The translations under genes were made by a program, and so were the position numbers. This document shows, in pieces, positions 16,813 to 27,600 of a stretch of 64,000 nucleotides of DNA. The notes under the pieces are model-generated. The model had not been told where the DNA came from. It was given only the letters and a program-made list of their open reading frames with translations, and did no database searches. How positions within the stretch are numbered: the stretch's first letter is position 1; each line of letters starts with the position of its first letter. This DNA comes from JADJXV01 sp046328995 (lineage in GTDB: Bacteria > Bacteroidota > Ignavibacteria > Kapaibacteriales > UBA961). The stretch is taken from positions 405,646 through 469,645 of the forward strand of contig JAXLVN010000004.1 in assembly GCA_046328995.1 (NCBI GenBank). Direction: 5' to 3'.

Positions 16813-18969
16813 GTGAAACTCCTCCGAAAAATCAGACAAGGTCTCGCTCTCCCTCCGCATGTAGCGGCGCGGAAAGCAGTTGAAATTGCAGCCCGTACTC
16901 TCAAGCGCCGGCTCGCTAAACGCCGCGATGCGAAACAGCAGACGTATTCGACCGGTAAGCATATTCCACCGCTGCATACGTATTTCTCTCTGCATGATGA
17001 TGAACTCCTGCTCCCACACCGCGCGGTCATTGCTGAGCTTGCTACGCTGTATTGCAAACACGAATTCGACCTGCTTGGTTCGGGTTGGGTGCGTGTTCAG
17101 TATGGAATGAAAGCTCTTGGCACTGAAGGAGTTGTATTCCCTTCGAAATTTGAAAGTTCGAACATTCACGACATTCTTAATTCAGAGATTAACCCGCCGA
17201 ATCGCGCTGAATCAGCACGTATATTCGCGCTCGTCGATAAAGACTACACGCCAATTGACTGGCAAATTGACTTCAAGTCGGGGTACCGCTGGAGTACCAA
17301 CACCTGGTACAAATCTCTCCGCTACGGCACGACCCAAGGCGCTGATGTGAAGGTGCCGTGGGAACTTGCAAGAATGCAGCATTTCCCCGTACTCGCCGAA
17401 GCAGCGTTTTTGGCGCAGCGTCATCGCGAAGATTTCGCCCTGCCGGATGTGTATGCCCGTGAATTCCGCAATCAAATCCTCGATTTTATTGCGATGAATC
17501 CTCCGCGCTGGGGTGTGAATTGGACGACAAGCATGGATATCGGTATCCGCGCCGTGAATTGGCTTGTGACGTATGATTTGTTCCGGTCGATTGGCGTGGA
17601 ATTCGATGAAGAATTCGAAGAAATCTTCCGCCGCAGCATCTACGAACACGGCACGCACATCATTCATAATCTCGAATACTCTCCCGACTTACGCGGGAAT
17701 CATTACCTGGCTGATGTGGCAGGGTTGCTCTTTATCGCCGCTTACTTGCCCTGCATGCCCGAGACCGATATGTGGCTCGCTTTCAGTATTCAGGAAATGC
17801 TTGCCGAGACGGACCTTCAATTTCTCCCCGATGGCGGGAATTTCGAAGCGTCGGTGCCGTATCACCGCCTTTCCGCAGAAATGGTGCTCTACGCGTATGC
17901 CTTGCTGTCGAAGCTGTCCCAGAAAAAACTCGATGCACTGCAAACGTACAATGCGAAACTCAAGCGCGGCGTTCCCAAGCTGAATACTGCGCCGATGAAT
18001 CTCCGTACTCTTTTAATAAACCATAAGTTTACAGAAAAAGTACATGCACTCCTCGCCTTTACCGCACGCACGATGAAGCCAAGTGGACATTCCCCGCAAA
18101 TCGGTGATAATGACAGCGGGAGATTTTATATGCTATTCCCGAATGTGAGGAAGAATGAATCCACCGGCACGCTCACCCAAGAACACAACGACCACCGCGA
18201 ACTCTTCCTCATCCGTGATTTTCTTGGCGATAAGCAGAGAATTCCGGAGAAAAATAACATCGATTCGTTCATGCATCCAATTGCGAAGCATGATGCGTTT
18301 CCCGACTTTGGTCTTGATGTCTATCGAACAGGCGAGTATTACTGCGCCGTGCGATGCGGTGCAATCGGTCAGCGTGGCAAGGGCGGTCACGTACATAATG
18401 ATCAATTATCGATCGAAGTGCAGGTGCGAAACCGTGATTTCTTTGTTGATAATGGCACGTATCTCTATACTCCTGCGCCGGATAAGCGGAATCTGTACCG
18501 TTCGACAGCAGCGCATAACACGCTCACTATCGAAGGCAAAGAACAAAACGCATGGCTCCCCGGCGGTGGCGATGTGCTCTTCTGGATGCTCGGCGATCGC
18601 TCGCAGGCGACGGTGATTACACGTTCGGATGACGAGTGGACGGGCGAACATCGGGGGTTTGGTGCCGTGCATAGACGCGAACTCCGCTTCGAGACATCAG
18701 CAATTCACGGTCGAGATGTGTGCACCGCCCACGGCAGTAAAGAAATTAGCTTTCACTGCGCGCCAAACGCCCAAGTGCTAGAAACTACAAGCACATCCAT
18801 TACTCTAAAAAATGAAGACGTCACGATTAAGCTCTCCTGGACTGCAGGTAAAGCAAGAGTCGAACCAAGCGAGTACTCGGCAGGATACGGACTATCGCAG
18901 CCGACACAGGTTGTGCGCATTGCGGTCGATGGCGAGGAGTGTGGGTGGAGAATTGATGTGGTGGAGTGA
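16813..18969 (+). CDS. Heparinase II/III-family polysaccharide lyase-like protein
   Basis: A 718-residue protein with a GTG start. The N-terminal half (residues about 90-400) has the alpha/alpha toroid of heparin-sulfate/alginate lyases (SGYRWSTNTWYKSL, NPPRWGVNWTTSMDIGIR, HGTHIIHNLEYSPDLRGNHY, PDGGNFEASVPYHRLSAEM). The C-terminal half carries the Hepar_II_III beta-sandwich (GQRGKGGHVHNDQLSIEV, DNGTYLYTPAPDKRNLYRST, AAHNTLTIEG), with the conserved His and Asn/Tyr/Arg. Known members cleave acidic polysaccharides by beta-elimination. There is no clear signal peptide and the N-terminus is strongly basic (KRRLAKRRD), as in relatives within exopolysaccharide loci. No polysaccharide synthesis genes lie beside it, so the substrate is unknown. 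Confidence 0.88.
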   Translation: MKLLRKIRQGLALPPHVAARKAVEIAARTLKRRLAKRRDAKQQTYSTGKHIPPLHTYFSLHDDELLLPHRAVIAELATLYCKHEFDLLGSGWVRVQYGMKALGTEGVVFPSKFESSNIHDILNSEINPPNRAESARIFALVDKDYTPIDWQIDFKSGYRWSTNTWYKSLRYGTTQGADVKVPWELARMQHFPVLAEAAFLAQRHREDFALPDVYAREFRNQILDFIAMNPPRWGVNWTTSMDIGIRAVNWLVTYDLFRSIGVEFDEEFEEIFRRSIYEHGTHIIHNLEYSPDLRGNHYLADVAGLLFIAAYLPCMPETDMWLAFSIQEMLAETDLQFLPDGGNFEASVPYHRLSAEMVLYAYALLSKLSQKKLDALQTYNAKLKRGVPKLNTAPMNLRTLLINHKFTEKVHALLAFTARTMKPSGHSPQIGDNDSGRFYMLFPNVRKNESTGTLTQEHNDHRELFLIRDFLGDKQRIPEKNNIDSFMHPIAKHDAFPDFGLDVYRTGEYYCAVRCGAIGQRGKGGHVHNDQLSIEVQVRNRDFFVDNGTYLYTPAPDKRNLYRSTAAHNTLTIEGKEQNAWLPGGGDVLFWMLGDRSQATVITRSDDEWTGEHRGFGAVHRRELRFETSAIHGRDVCTAHGSKEISFHCAPNAQVLETTSTSITLKNEDVTIKLSWTAGKARVEPSEYSAGYGLSQPTQVVRIAVDGEECGWRIDVVE

Positions 18970-19057
18970 GGATGGGTGGCTATTAAGAATCGTTATCGAG
19001 CTGAGCAATTGGAAGCGGTGCTGTAGTCGCATATCATGCTGAAGAAGATGTGGTCGC

Positions 19058-19396
19058 TGTCATGCTGAAGGCCTATTAACAACATTTAAAAAAGCAAGTA
19101 ATGACACAGCAGGTACTTGCAAAAGAAGATTTCCGCAATTGTAGTCGGAAGAATTCCTCCCACAGGGTTACACAGGGTACGCTCACAGAGTCACACACAG
19201 CAGTATTCCGCTGTGAACTCTGTGAAAAACTCTGTGAAACTCTGAGGGAAACTCTTTCTCTTACTCAAAATGCAAGTCATATAAAAAGAACACGTTATAA
19301 AACTGTCATTGGTAACTTGTTTCAGCATCTCCGCAAGCACGTAGCACAAGCACGACTGTACAGCCACGAAGACCCTGAAACAAGTTCAGGGTGACA
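19058..19396. repeat. Composite interspersed repeat, copy B (inverted relative to copy A)
   Basis: Bounded by TGTCATGCTGAA (19058) and TTCAGGGTGACA (19385-19396). The core 19087-19316 is an inverted, clearly homologous copy of 13209-13437. It fills most of the 18970-19414 gap. Together copies A and B form a long inverted repeat around murF, the TPR gene and the heparinase gene. Confidence 0.75.
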
Positions 19397-19414
19397 TGTG
19401 CTTCCCCATCCCCA

Positions 19415-20590
19415 TCACTCATACTTCAGCTTTATCGACGTCGGCACGCCGGCGACACCGGCCATATTCACGGCGCGAACGGTGAAGGTGCTCACGCCGT
19501 CGGATACTTTCCAGGGCAATGTGCTGTGCTTAGTGGATACCCAGACATTGTTTTTGTTCTTGTATTCATAATGGTCAAACCACGGCATATTATTCCGGAG
19601 TTGGAGGGTGAAATTCGACTCTGGTATTCCTTGTCCTGCTGATTTTTCAGTTTCCTCAAAGAAAGGCCTTGTATCAGAGTGCTTCCGGTCCAACGTACAG
19701 GTGCCTTGAGTAAACACGACCAATGTAGTATTAATCGAGAAATAAAAATCTTCCGGCTCTTCAGTAAATACAAGAGGATACGAGGTGCGGCCCTGATTGG
19801 TGAGGAATTGATCCTTGGACTCCATCGGCAGCACGAGCATGCTGATGGATTCGGCATGTTCGTACGGTGTAACGATATAGCCGAAGTATTCACTTAAAAA
19901 CGACCGGTACTGTGCGATGGCTTCGTCTTTTGTCTGATGATTGATTGTGAGATGTGAGTTCGCGACGTGGAATTCTATCTCATTATACTTCGACTCCGCG
20001 CGCAGGCGGTAGATATCGTAATAATTCAGGTATTCACCATGGTACGTTGCATACACTGAGTATTGAGGGTCGATGAAAATCCATTTTTGCAGGCTATTCG
20101 ACCACACTTCGACGGCGACATGCCCCATCCCGAGTGTTCCATAGGCGATGTCTTTGGAATTTAAACTGATTACCCGCGAGATATATCCATAGGCAAGCAG
20201 CACATCAGACAAAACCGTGGAGTAGGAATTACAGCTAAATCGTCCGCCCTGCGCAGCAAGCGTGAGAATCTCGAGCGCGTTAGCGCGGGCAGGCGGGGCA
20301 TTGACTCCGTCGTGCTGCCATTGATTGCTCACCCATTCAAGGAGCGAGAGAATGATAGCGGGGTCTGATTTGTCGGTACTATTCACCCGGCGGGATACAT
20401 ACTGCTTGAGGTCGGTAATATACGAGTCGGCCAAGTCTGCGGTAAAGGGAATCGTGGAAACGTTCTCATCGAGCAACTTGTTGTTTGACTCGATAACAGA
20501 TACTTTTTTTACGCGTAATCGGCTCGTTTCTTTGGCGCTTATCGGCATCCAAAAGGTGATGGCGACAAGAATGGTTATACACAATTTCAT
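19415..20590 (-). CDS. Exported transglutaminase-like protein
   Basis: A 391-residue protein from the ATG at 20590, giving a signal peptide (MKLCITILVAITFWMPISA). A transglutaminase/papain-like core lies at about residues 80-175: the nucleophile in GGRFSCNSYSTVLSDVLLAYG, His in LGMGHVAVEVWS and Asp in WIFIDPQYS complete a Cys-His-Asp triad. The C-terminal part (FTLQLRNNMPWFDHYEYKN, DGVSTFTVRAVNMAGV) looks like a beta-sandwich. Bacterial exported members are proteases or peptide-modifying enzymes, sometimes only binding domains. It is transcribed divergently from the 201-residue gene at 20867. Substrate unknown. Confidence 0.8.
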   Translation of the reverse strand: MKLCITILVAITFWMPISAKETSRLRVKKVSVIESNNKLLDENVSTIPFTADLADSYITDLKQYVSRRVNSTDKSDPAIILSLLEWVSNQWQHDGVNAPPARANALEILTLAAQGGRFSCNSYSTVLSDVLLAYGYISRVISLNSKDIAYGTLGMGHVAVEVWSNSLQKWIFIDPQYSVYATYHGEYLNYYDIYRLRAESKYNEIEFHVANSHLTINHQTKDEAIAQYRSFLSEYFGYIVTPYEHAESISMLVLPMESKDQFLTNQGRTSYPLVFTEEPEDFYFSINTTLVVFTQGTCTLDRKHSDTRPFFEETEKSAGQGIPESNFTLQLRNNMPWFDHYEYKNKNNVWVSTKHSTLPWKVSDGVSTFTVRAVNMAGVAGVPTSIKLKYE

Positions 20591-20866
20591 AGGTAAAGTG
20601 AGTATTGGTTGATGACTGCCGTGGACTCCTACCACGCAGTGTGTTCGAGTGCATGACCGAACACGCTGCCGTTTCCTTACAGGAATAATCTTCCTTCGCC
20701 TCTGCATTCATCCATCCGAGCCATTCTACCGGCATGGTACCCGTCATAAATTGCCCACTGATGGAATGTCCATTTTCATGGAATCAAGCCGATTCAGTAG
20801 AATTTCGTGCTTTCAGTCGTATTTTTGCCGGAAATATGCGTCCCATTATTCTTTATTGTTGAATCC

Positions 20867-21472
20867 ATGACTATCGATTCTCTTCTCGAACTCTGCCGCC
20901 GCCAGCTTGCCGGCAACCATTATGTCGATCTGCCGGATGATGTCTTTCATGATCTTACACTCGAACAAGCCAAAGCCATCGCACATCATTTCCACGGGAA
21001 AGCATTCCTGATGCTGCCGGCGAAGGAACGGATGTTCTTTGAATGGGTGCGCACGCACGACCTGCCGGTGTGGAATGATTTATGGTATTCCGATGACATC
21101 ACCAATGAACCCTATATCGTGAGTATCAGTTTGCTGCCCTCGCTCCTCGACGACGTGCGCGGCTTCCCGATTTGCGACCTGCAAACGGTTGATAATTATT
21201 ACTTTACGGATGATCATTTTATCAGTGACGAAGCCGATGTGCTGCTTGACGGCGTGAAAGAACGCTATCTCGCGCAGCAAACGGTGACCGTATCCCAACT
21301 CCTTGCCCTCGAAATTAATACCGCACCAATCGACATCTGGCGCTTTGCCTATCATCATCGGATTGATTTACAGGATGCAAAGTCAGCAGTGCACCGCCTC
21401 GCCGATGAAAAACTGCTCCTGCATCTCAAAAGCGCTGATGACCTCGCCGATTTTGTGGAATTGGAGGAATGA
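20867..21472 (+). CDS. Conserved-looking hypothetical protein (201 aa)
   Basis: The ATG at 20867 (MTIDSLLELCRRQLAGNHYV) is preferred over an earlier start that only adds a hydrophobic leader from non-coding sequence. The acidic soluble protein alternates helices and strands (FHGKAFLMLPAKERMFFEWV, VTVSQLLALEIN). There is no signal peptide and I recognise no motif. Its stop overlaps the start of the GH113-like lipoprotein gene by four bases (ATGA), so the two are co-translated. Confidence 0.7.
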   Translation: MTIDSLLELCRRQLAGNHYVDLPDDVFHDLTLEQAKAIAHHFHGKAFLMLPAKERMFFEWVRTHDLPVWNDLWYSDDITNEPYIVSISLLPSLLDDVRGFPICDLQTVDNYYFTDDHFISDEADVLLDGVKERYLAQQTVTVSQLLALEINTAPIDIWRFAYHHRIDLQDAKSAVHRLADEKLLLHLKSADDLADFVELEE

Positions 21473-22587
21473 ACGGGCAAATGAATAAAGGGAAATTCGT
21501 GTTCCCCTTCATCAAATTCCAAGCGGCAGTCTGCGGTCACCCTTGCCGTCCAATCGTTGTCATCCTGCTTCTTGCTTTACTGAGCTGTTCGCCGAAGCGG
21601 GAAGAGTCTGCGCCTCTTCCGGTAGCGCATGTACCGAGCTCGGCGCCGGTCCGCGGCGTCACCATTGCCGATGATTTCCCTGATTATTCCTCTGATGAAT
21701 GTCTCGCACTCTGCGATTCTCTCCATAATGGCGGTGTCGATTATGTCGCCGTCACGCCGTGCGGGTATATTCCTACCACCAATTCAACGCAGATCAAACA
21801 AACTTTTTGGTCACGCCGCGATTATACCAACGCAATTCGGAAGATTCGCGCCCGCGGTATGCGCGTGATGCTCAAGCCGTACTTGTGGTCACAAGAGTTT
21901 TTTACGAAACAAACATGGACAGGGAATATCACGCAACCCGATGCCGGCAAAAGACGCGAGTGGTTCGAGTCTTACACAGCGTTCATGCTTGATAATGCAC
22001 GATTTGCGCGTGAAGGCGGCGCCGAACTCCTCTGCGTGGGACTCGAATTACCATTACTCACACCCTACGAACATGAATGGCGCAAGCTCATTGATACGAT
22101 TCGGAAGGTATATTCCGGGAAGTTAATTTATGCTGCTCATGGCCTTGATGAAGCGCGCGCGATTCGATTTTGGGATGCGCTTGATTGTGTGGGAATTAAT
22201 ATCTATCCCACGCTTTCCGACTCGCTCAATCCGACCGACGCACAGCTCAAAGCCGGCTGGCAACCGATTAAAAAAGAACTTGCGGAGTTCTCGTCGCGGG
22301 TAGGGAAGAAGATCATTTTCACCGAAGCAGGTTTTCGGAGTGTGGTCGGTGCTGCGTGGAAACCGTATGAATGGCCCGAACATTCGTCGCGTCCGGTGAG
22401 CACGATGCAGCAAGTGCAGGCATATCGCATACTTGCCGAGGAATGTTACCACGAACCATGGTTCTGCGGGATTTTCTGGTGGAAATTCTTCACCAATCCC
22501 AACGAAGAAAACGCGGGTGGATTCACGCCGCAGAATAAACCGGCGTACGCACAGATGCTGAAGGATTTTAAGAGGATGAAGAGGTGA
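21469..22587 (+). CDS. GH113-like glycoside hydrolase lipoprotein
   Basis: A 372-residue protein. The N-terminus is a lipoprotein signal with a lipobox-like LLALLSC, predicting membrane anchoring on the cell exterior or periplasmic side. The rest is a TIM barrel resembling family 113 beta-mannanase-type hydrolases: GVTIADDFPDYSSDE, VTPCGYIPTTNST, RARGMRVMLKPYLWS, AELLCVGLELP (candidate acid/base Glu near residue 192), DCVGINIYPTLSD and KKIIFTEAGFRS (candidate nucleophile Glu near 286), then FCGIFWWKFFTNP. Characterised GH113 enzymes cleave beta-1,4-mannan, but many relatives are uncharacterised, so the substrate is unproven. It is translationally coupled to the gene before it. Confidence 0.8.
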   Translation: MNGQMNKGKFVFPFIKFQAAVCGHPCRPIVVILLLALLSCSPKREESAPLPVAHVPSSAPVRGVTIADDFPDYSSDECLALCDSLHNGGVDYVAVTPCGYIPTTNSTQIKQTFWSRRDYTNAIRKIRARGMRVMLKPYLWSQEFFTKQTWTGNITQPDAGKRREWFESYTAFMLDNARFAREGGAELLCVGLELPLLTPYEHEWRKLIDTIRKVYSGKLIYAAHGLDEARAIRFWDALDCVGINIYPTLSDSLNPTDAQLKAGWQPIKKELAEFSSRVGKKIIFTEAGFRSVVGAAWKPYEWPEHSSRPVSTMQQVQAYRILAEECYHEPWFCGIFWWKFFTNPNEENAGGFTPQNKPAYAQMLKDFKRMKR

Positions 22588-22756
22588 GTGGTAAGTAGTA
22601 AGTTTTAAGTCGTAAGTCGGTAAGTCGTTTTTGAGTCGTAAGTTTTAAGTAAACCAGCATGTCCCGGCATGCTGAGCTTGTCGAAGCATCAAGCACTATA
22701 CCATATTCTTACGTTGACGGCATAGAGGAGTTACTGACTGAATCTACGATGTATTC

Positions 22757-22825
22757 AAACATAGCCCACGGTTTTAACCGTGGGATTGCATTATAGCCCA
22801 TGATTGAAATCATGGGCTATGTTTT
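22757..22825. terminator. Double hairpin between convergent genes (atagccca repeat family)
   Basis: Two hairpins: cccacggtt palindrome (22765-22784) and atagcccatgatt with its complement (22793-22805, 22808-22820) followed by GTTTTT. They sit between the rightward GH113-like gene and the leftward carboxylase gene and could stop transcription from both. The second hairpin recurs at 24582-24613. Upstream, 22590-22690 has runs of taagt/cgtaagt words and a tgctgagcttgtcgaagcat repeat. Confidence 0.65.
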
Positions 22826-22842
22826 TATCGATGAATCAAATC

Positions 22843-24387
22843 CTACAACGGAATATTCCCATGCTTCTTCCAAGGATTAGTATCTTTCTTAGTCTCAAGT
22901 ATCGCGAGCGCTTTGATGAGCTTGGTACGGGTGTCGTGCGGTAAAATCACATCGTCAATATACCCACGTTCGGCTGCTTCGTATGGATTAGCGAAACGCT
23001 CGTTGTAGTCGGCTTCGAGTTCGGCTGCGCGCGCCACTTTATCCTCCGCTTCGTTAATTTCTTTCCTGAAAAGGATTTCCACCGCACCTTTAGCACCCAT
23101 GACGGCGATTTCGGCGCTCGGAAGGGCAAAGTTGAAATCACCGCGGATGTGTTTGGAATTCATCACATCATACGCCCCGCCGTATGCTTTGCGCGTGATG
23201 ACGGTGATTTTCGGCACCGTTGCCTCGCAGAATGCATAGAGTAATTTCGCGCCGTGGCGGATAATGCCGCGCCATTCCTGGTCGGTGCCGGGAAGGAAAC
23301 CGGGCACATCTTCAAACACAACAAGCGGAATATTAAACGCATCGCAGAATCTGACAAACCGAGCGCCTTTGATGGAGGAATTAATATCTAACACTCCGGC
23401 CATGGAGTTGGGCTGATTCGCCACAATCCCTACCGAACGTCCATCAAGCGTCGCAAAGCCAACGATAATATTCTGCGCGTAATCGGCATGCACCTCGAGG
23501 AAGTCGCCTTCGTCAATTACTTCGCGGATAAATTCTTTCATATCATACGGTTTGTTCGAATTGGACGGGATGATGGTATCCAAGCGCGGACACAAACGAT
23601 CCGGCTTGTCAGCCGTCGGAATCGGCGGTGGCGACACGCGATTGCTCGCCGGGAGGAAATTCACCAGTTTCCGCACTTGTTGCAAACATTCAATTTCATT
23701 CTCACACGCAAAATGCGCTACACCGGACTTGGAAGCATGGGTATCGGCGCCGCCAAGTTCTTCAAAGCTAACCTCTTCATGGGTAACGGTCTTGACAACA
23801 TTGGGTCCGGTGACGAACATATACGATGTGCCCTTGGTCATGAATACAAAGTCGGTAATCGCAGGCGAATACACCGCGCCGCCGGCACACGGACCCAATA
23901 TCACCGAGATTTGCGGTATCACGCCGCTTGCCATGGTATTCCGCAGGAAAATATCGGCATAGCCGCCGAGCGAAACGACGCCTTCCTGAATACGAGCGCC
24001 GCCGGAGTCGTTGAGCCCGATGACAGGCGCGCCGATTTTCATGGCTAAGTCCATGATTTTACAGATTTTCTCGGCGTGGACTTCAGAGAGTGAACCACCA
24101 AAAACGGTGAAATCTTGGGAGAAGACGCACACCGTACGGCCGTTGATTTTGCCGGTACCGGTCACGACGCCATCACCAAGCGGACGCTGCTTTTCGAGGC
24201 CGAATTGCGTTGAGCGGTGGCGGGCGAACATGTCGAGTTCTTCAAAGCTCCCCTCATCGAGTAATAAATCGAGGCGTTCACGAGCCGTGAGCTTGCCTTT
24301 TTTATGTTGGTCTGCGATACGTTTTTCACCGCCGCCGAGCTGAGCTTCGGCGCGTGTGAGTGCTAATTTTGTAAGCTTATCGGTCAT
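22843..24387 (-). CDS. pccB: Acyl-CoA carboxylase beta subunit (propionyl-CoA carboxylase / methylmalonyl-CoA decarboxylase type)
   Basis: A 514-residue carboxyltransferase subunit that moves CO2 between biotin and an acyl-CoA. Family features: KGKLTARERLDLLLDEGSF, FSQDFTVFGGSLSEVHAEKI, IGLNDSGGARIQEGVVSLGG (acyl-CoA oxyanion loop), GPCAGGAVYSPAITDF, MFVTGPNVVKTVT, GFLPGTDQEWRGIIRHGAKL, TRKAYGGAYDVMNSK and FNFALPSAEIAVMGAKGAVE. This matches PccB/MmdA rather than acetyl-CoA-specific AccD. The biotin carboxylase and carrier subunits are not adjacent, so propionyl-CoA carboxylase and a sodium-pumping decarboxylase cannot be told apart from context. Confidence 0.92.
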   Translation of the reverse strand: MTDKLTKLALTRAEAQLGGGEKRIADQHKKGKLTARERLDLLLDEGSFEELDMFARHRSTQFGLEKQRPLGDGVVTGTGKINGRTVCVFSQDFTVFGGSLSEVHAEKICKIMDLAMKIGAPVIGLNDSGGARIQEGVVSLGGYADIFLRNTMASGVIPQISVILGPCAGGAVYSPAITDFVFMTKGTSYMFVTGPNVVKTVTHEEVSFEELGGADTHASKSGVAHFACENEIECLQQVRKLVNFLPASNRVSPPPIPTADKPDRLCPRLDTIIPSNSNKPYDMKEFIREVIDEGDFLEVHADYAQNIIVGFATLDGRSVGIVANQPNSMAGVLDINSSIKGARFVRFCDAFNIPLVVFEDVPGFLPGTDQEWRGIIRHGAKLLYAFCEATVPKITVITRKAYGGAYDVMNSKHIRGDFNFALPSAEIAVMGAKGAVEILFRKEINEAEDKVARAAELEADYNERFANPYEAAERGYIDDVILPHDTRTKLIKALAILETKKDTNPWKKHGNIPL

Positions 24388-24581
24388 GAGTAGTAGCCGG
24401 ATGATGATACGAATATTGATTTTTCACCGCAAAACTATGGGTTTCTCACTCCTTGGGCAATCTTTGAGTGACTTTTTTTCATTTTTGGTACCCTTCATCA
24501 TACTCCGGGCCGGCGGCTTGCGGGCACCCATTGCCGTCCAAGCCACGATTTTTTGCAAGAGTTACAAAGACGCTATAAGCA

Positions 24582-24613
24582 AATAGCCCATGATTTCTTA
24601 ATCATGGGCTATT
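24582..24613 (-). terminator. Hairpin (atagccca family) downstream of the subtilase gene
   Basis: A perfect 14-bp stem (24582-24595 with 24600-24613, 4-base loop) in the 304-bp gap between the subtilase stop at 24691 and the carboxylase start at 24387. It is the same sequence family as 22793-22820. It probably ends the subtilase transcript. Confidence 0.65.
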
Positions 24614-24690
24614 CTAAAGAACAAATCTTGTCAACCTGATTATCATTTAGATAACCAGCTTTTTTTGTATCTTGACAACAACTATTACTT

Positions 24691-27600
24691 CTACCGTATC
24701 AACATTATTTTCTCTGACTTCATACCGCCTTTCCATTCGAATATACAGTAATAGATTCCGTTGCTTAATGTGCTGTTCTGATAATTAATCGAATTTCTAC
24801 CTTCTGAATAGACGGCATTGGAAATATTATCAACTACCTCGCCCAAAGCGTTTATTAAATACACCTTAATTTTAGATTTTGAAGGAAGATAGAATGAAAT
24901 ATTTGTTGCATCATTGACAGGATTTGGCTCAATGCTGACTCGTATATCATGGAGAATCACATTGTCATTAGTGTTTTCCTCAACATCGCTTGTATTTTCG
25001 CACTTGAAGTCAATAAGCGAACCTGAGTACTTAAGGAGAGAATTATCCGGTACTGAAGTATTTGATGATCCTTCACGAGCAAACATTCTTTGAATATTTG
25101 GCTGACCTGTCAATGCGGTTGGATATGAATTCAAACGGCCTGCTTTGTGTAACTTTAAGTCAATCAACATTTTATACCTATCGAAATCAGGATATGCAGT
25201 GCTTAAATCTCGGTTTTTATCCATAATTTCGGATAGCCTAGATAAATTTTCTACTGCATTTTTGCCTTTAATTATATCACCATACATTGCCATAAATTCG
25301 TTCTTCTGTAGTATATCTATCATGATATTACGGGTATTGTCTAGATTGTTTTGGATTAGAGAAATGCCAATAGGATTTATGCTAGTTTCCTCGCCATATG
25401 ATGGGTGGTCAACAGTAAACTCAATACAAGTTTCTGAATAGCCATCTTCTACTGCACATGAATTCCACCCCGGCGCACTTTTTATGGGACTTGTTATACT
25501 TACCTTTATGTCTCCGCAGCAATAATAATCATCAAACCTGCTTTCGGTTGAAGAAAAACCTGCTCCAGAAACAGGGAAGCCGCTACTATTATTTACTGCG
25601 CCTGGATCGGGCGGAAAAAAGTTGTGAGATACATCTGTACTGGCAAGAGTTCCTAATCCTGTATAGCGTAAATTATAGAATGTATTTGGTGACATTTCAT
25701 TATGTCCACATTCCATAAATAAAGAACAACAGGAGTTCGCAAAACTTATATCTGCTGAGTGTTCTGTATATTCACACTCTTTCGCTAAGTAATTGTTATG
25801 TGAATTAGGATAACCTGTTACAGCACTATGGATAAACTTATTTCTACCATAGACTAATCCGTAACCTTTTATTCCACCCGCCGTCGGAACTTTAAGATCA
25901 CCGATTCTAATTGGGGTACAGTCTGACGAAATCCCGACTACATATTCATCAAAAATATTATCTCGCAACCGCTGTTCTTGACTTGATATAGCTGAAAAGG
26001 CAATCCGAGATTTATTATACTCGTTATTGAATACCTTACCTGTTAACGATCTGTCTCGTACACTTCCAAATTTCACTATATTGAAAGTATCTTGGCACAA
26101 CATCGTCGTTGAGGCAAAATCATAATCTCCAACTCCGCAGGAGTCAAACCGTGAATTATGAATATATGTTTGCTTACAGTCAAAGGTATTTACTCCAAAC
26201 TCTAAGTTCCCAAATTTTGTATTTTGAATCTCTGCAAGGTCATACCCTTCTACAATTACTCCACCGGTATTGTAAATCAGTTTATTGATATCACTGTTAT
26301 TCAGAGGAGGTAAGGGCTGCGTTAAATCTTTAAAAGTAGAATTCTTAATCCATACAGTTTTAAATTCGTCATTTTCACATGTTTGACAGTTATTGTAATA
26401 GAGCGAAAGCAAATAATCAAATTTGAACGTTGGATTTGTTATATCTGTTTTGCTGTAAAACTCACATGAGTCAATAGGAAAAATTCTAAGGTCAGAGCCA
26501 TTGATAGAAACATCTTTGAGTATAGTATTTCTTAACTTTAAACTCTGTGCGATTGGATTTGAACAGTCGCCTTTCATGAAAATAATTGGTTGTGTTTGAA
26601 TATATGGGTAGTCGGAATATAATTGATATTTAGATACAGGATCAGAAATAGCATCTGTAGCTAAACATGTTGTTGATAATTGACCTACTATCTTAGCCTT
26701 ACCCCAATTAGTAGCATGTATTTCAAAATTGCCGTCACAAATCTGCTTCGCCTCTTCTAATGCCAGCGTTGCATTTGTATCGATAATAATTGTACCTCCC
26801 GGCTCGATATTTAAAAATTTTATTTTTGCTACACTTCCTCTTTTTAAAACAACAGTTCCATGGTTTTTTACGTTCAATTCACAGTCAATATTTACAACAG
26901 CACTTGAATCAATCCATAATGTTACACCATCTTCAACCGTAACTTTTCTTCCAGTTGTGCTTGTTATTTGTGTATTGTGCTTCATCGTATCATTTCTGAT
27001 AATTTCTTCGGCTGCCCAGCCACCTTTTAACCGAAAGTCTTTATCACCTTGTAAGTTAACCGAAGCACCTGGATACATGTTGAAATCTCCATTTGCATAT
27101 ATATAACCCTTGTTAATTACATCCACTTTCCCATAAATTTCACTTGTAAAGTTATCACCTTCATCCCCAGAAGTGCCAAAACCTATACAGCCTGATTCAT
27201 CAGAATCTCCTTCGTCTGTTGAACCATCTAGAATAACATCGCCAATACGCAGATTCCCATAGATTTCAACATCTTTTATCATACCAGACATCTCGATAAT
27301 TGAGCTGTTAGCTTTTGTCGTGCCTGTGGTTTTTATATAGTGGCAGTGCTCAGGTTGATCTGAAAATAAAATACCATCAATAGCCAGTATACAACCATTC
27401 TGCACATCAATATGACCTCTTTCATTATCACTACTTGTTATCTTTGTTACCCCTTGATTATTATGAAACTCACCCGGTAAAGATACTCCTCCCCAATCCA
27501 AGACATTTAACTCACCGTCATTTCCCGTCGTTGGACCTCTAAAAAGAGGCATTTCAAACATACTCGGGTTATCGCCTTCTTTAACCTTAGCTCCCCAATG

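Noticed and set aside
16720..17169. N-terminal extension of the 129-residue gene
   Set aside because: Upstream of 16813 it would overlap the heparinase-family gene antisense, which has clear homology.
23488..24048. 186-residue plus-strand frame
   Set aside because: Antisense shadow of the carboxylase beta subunit.
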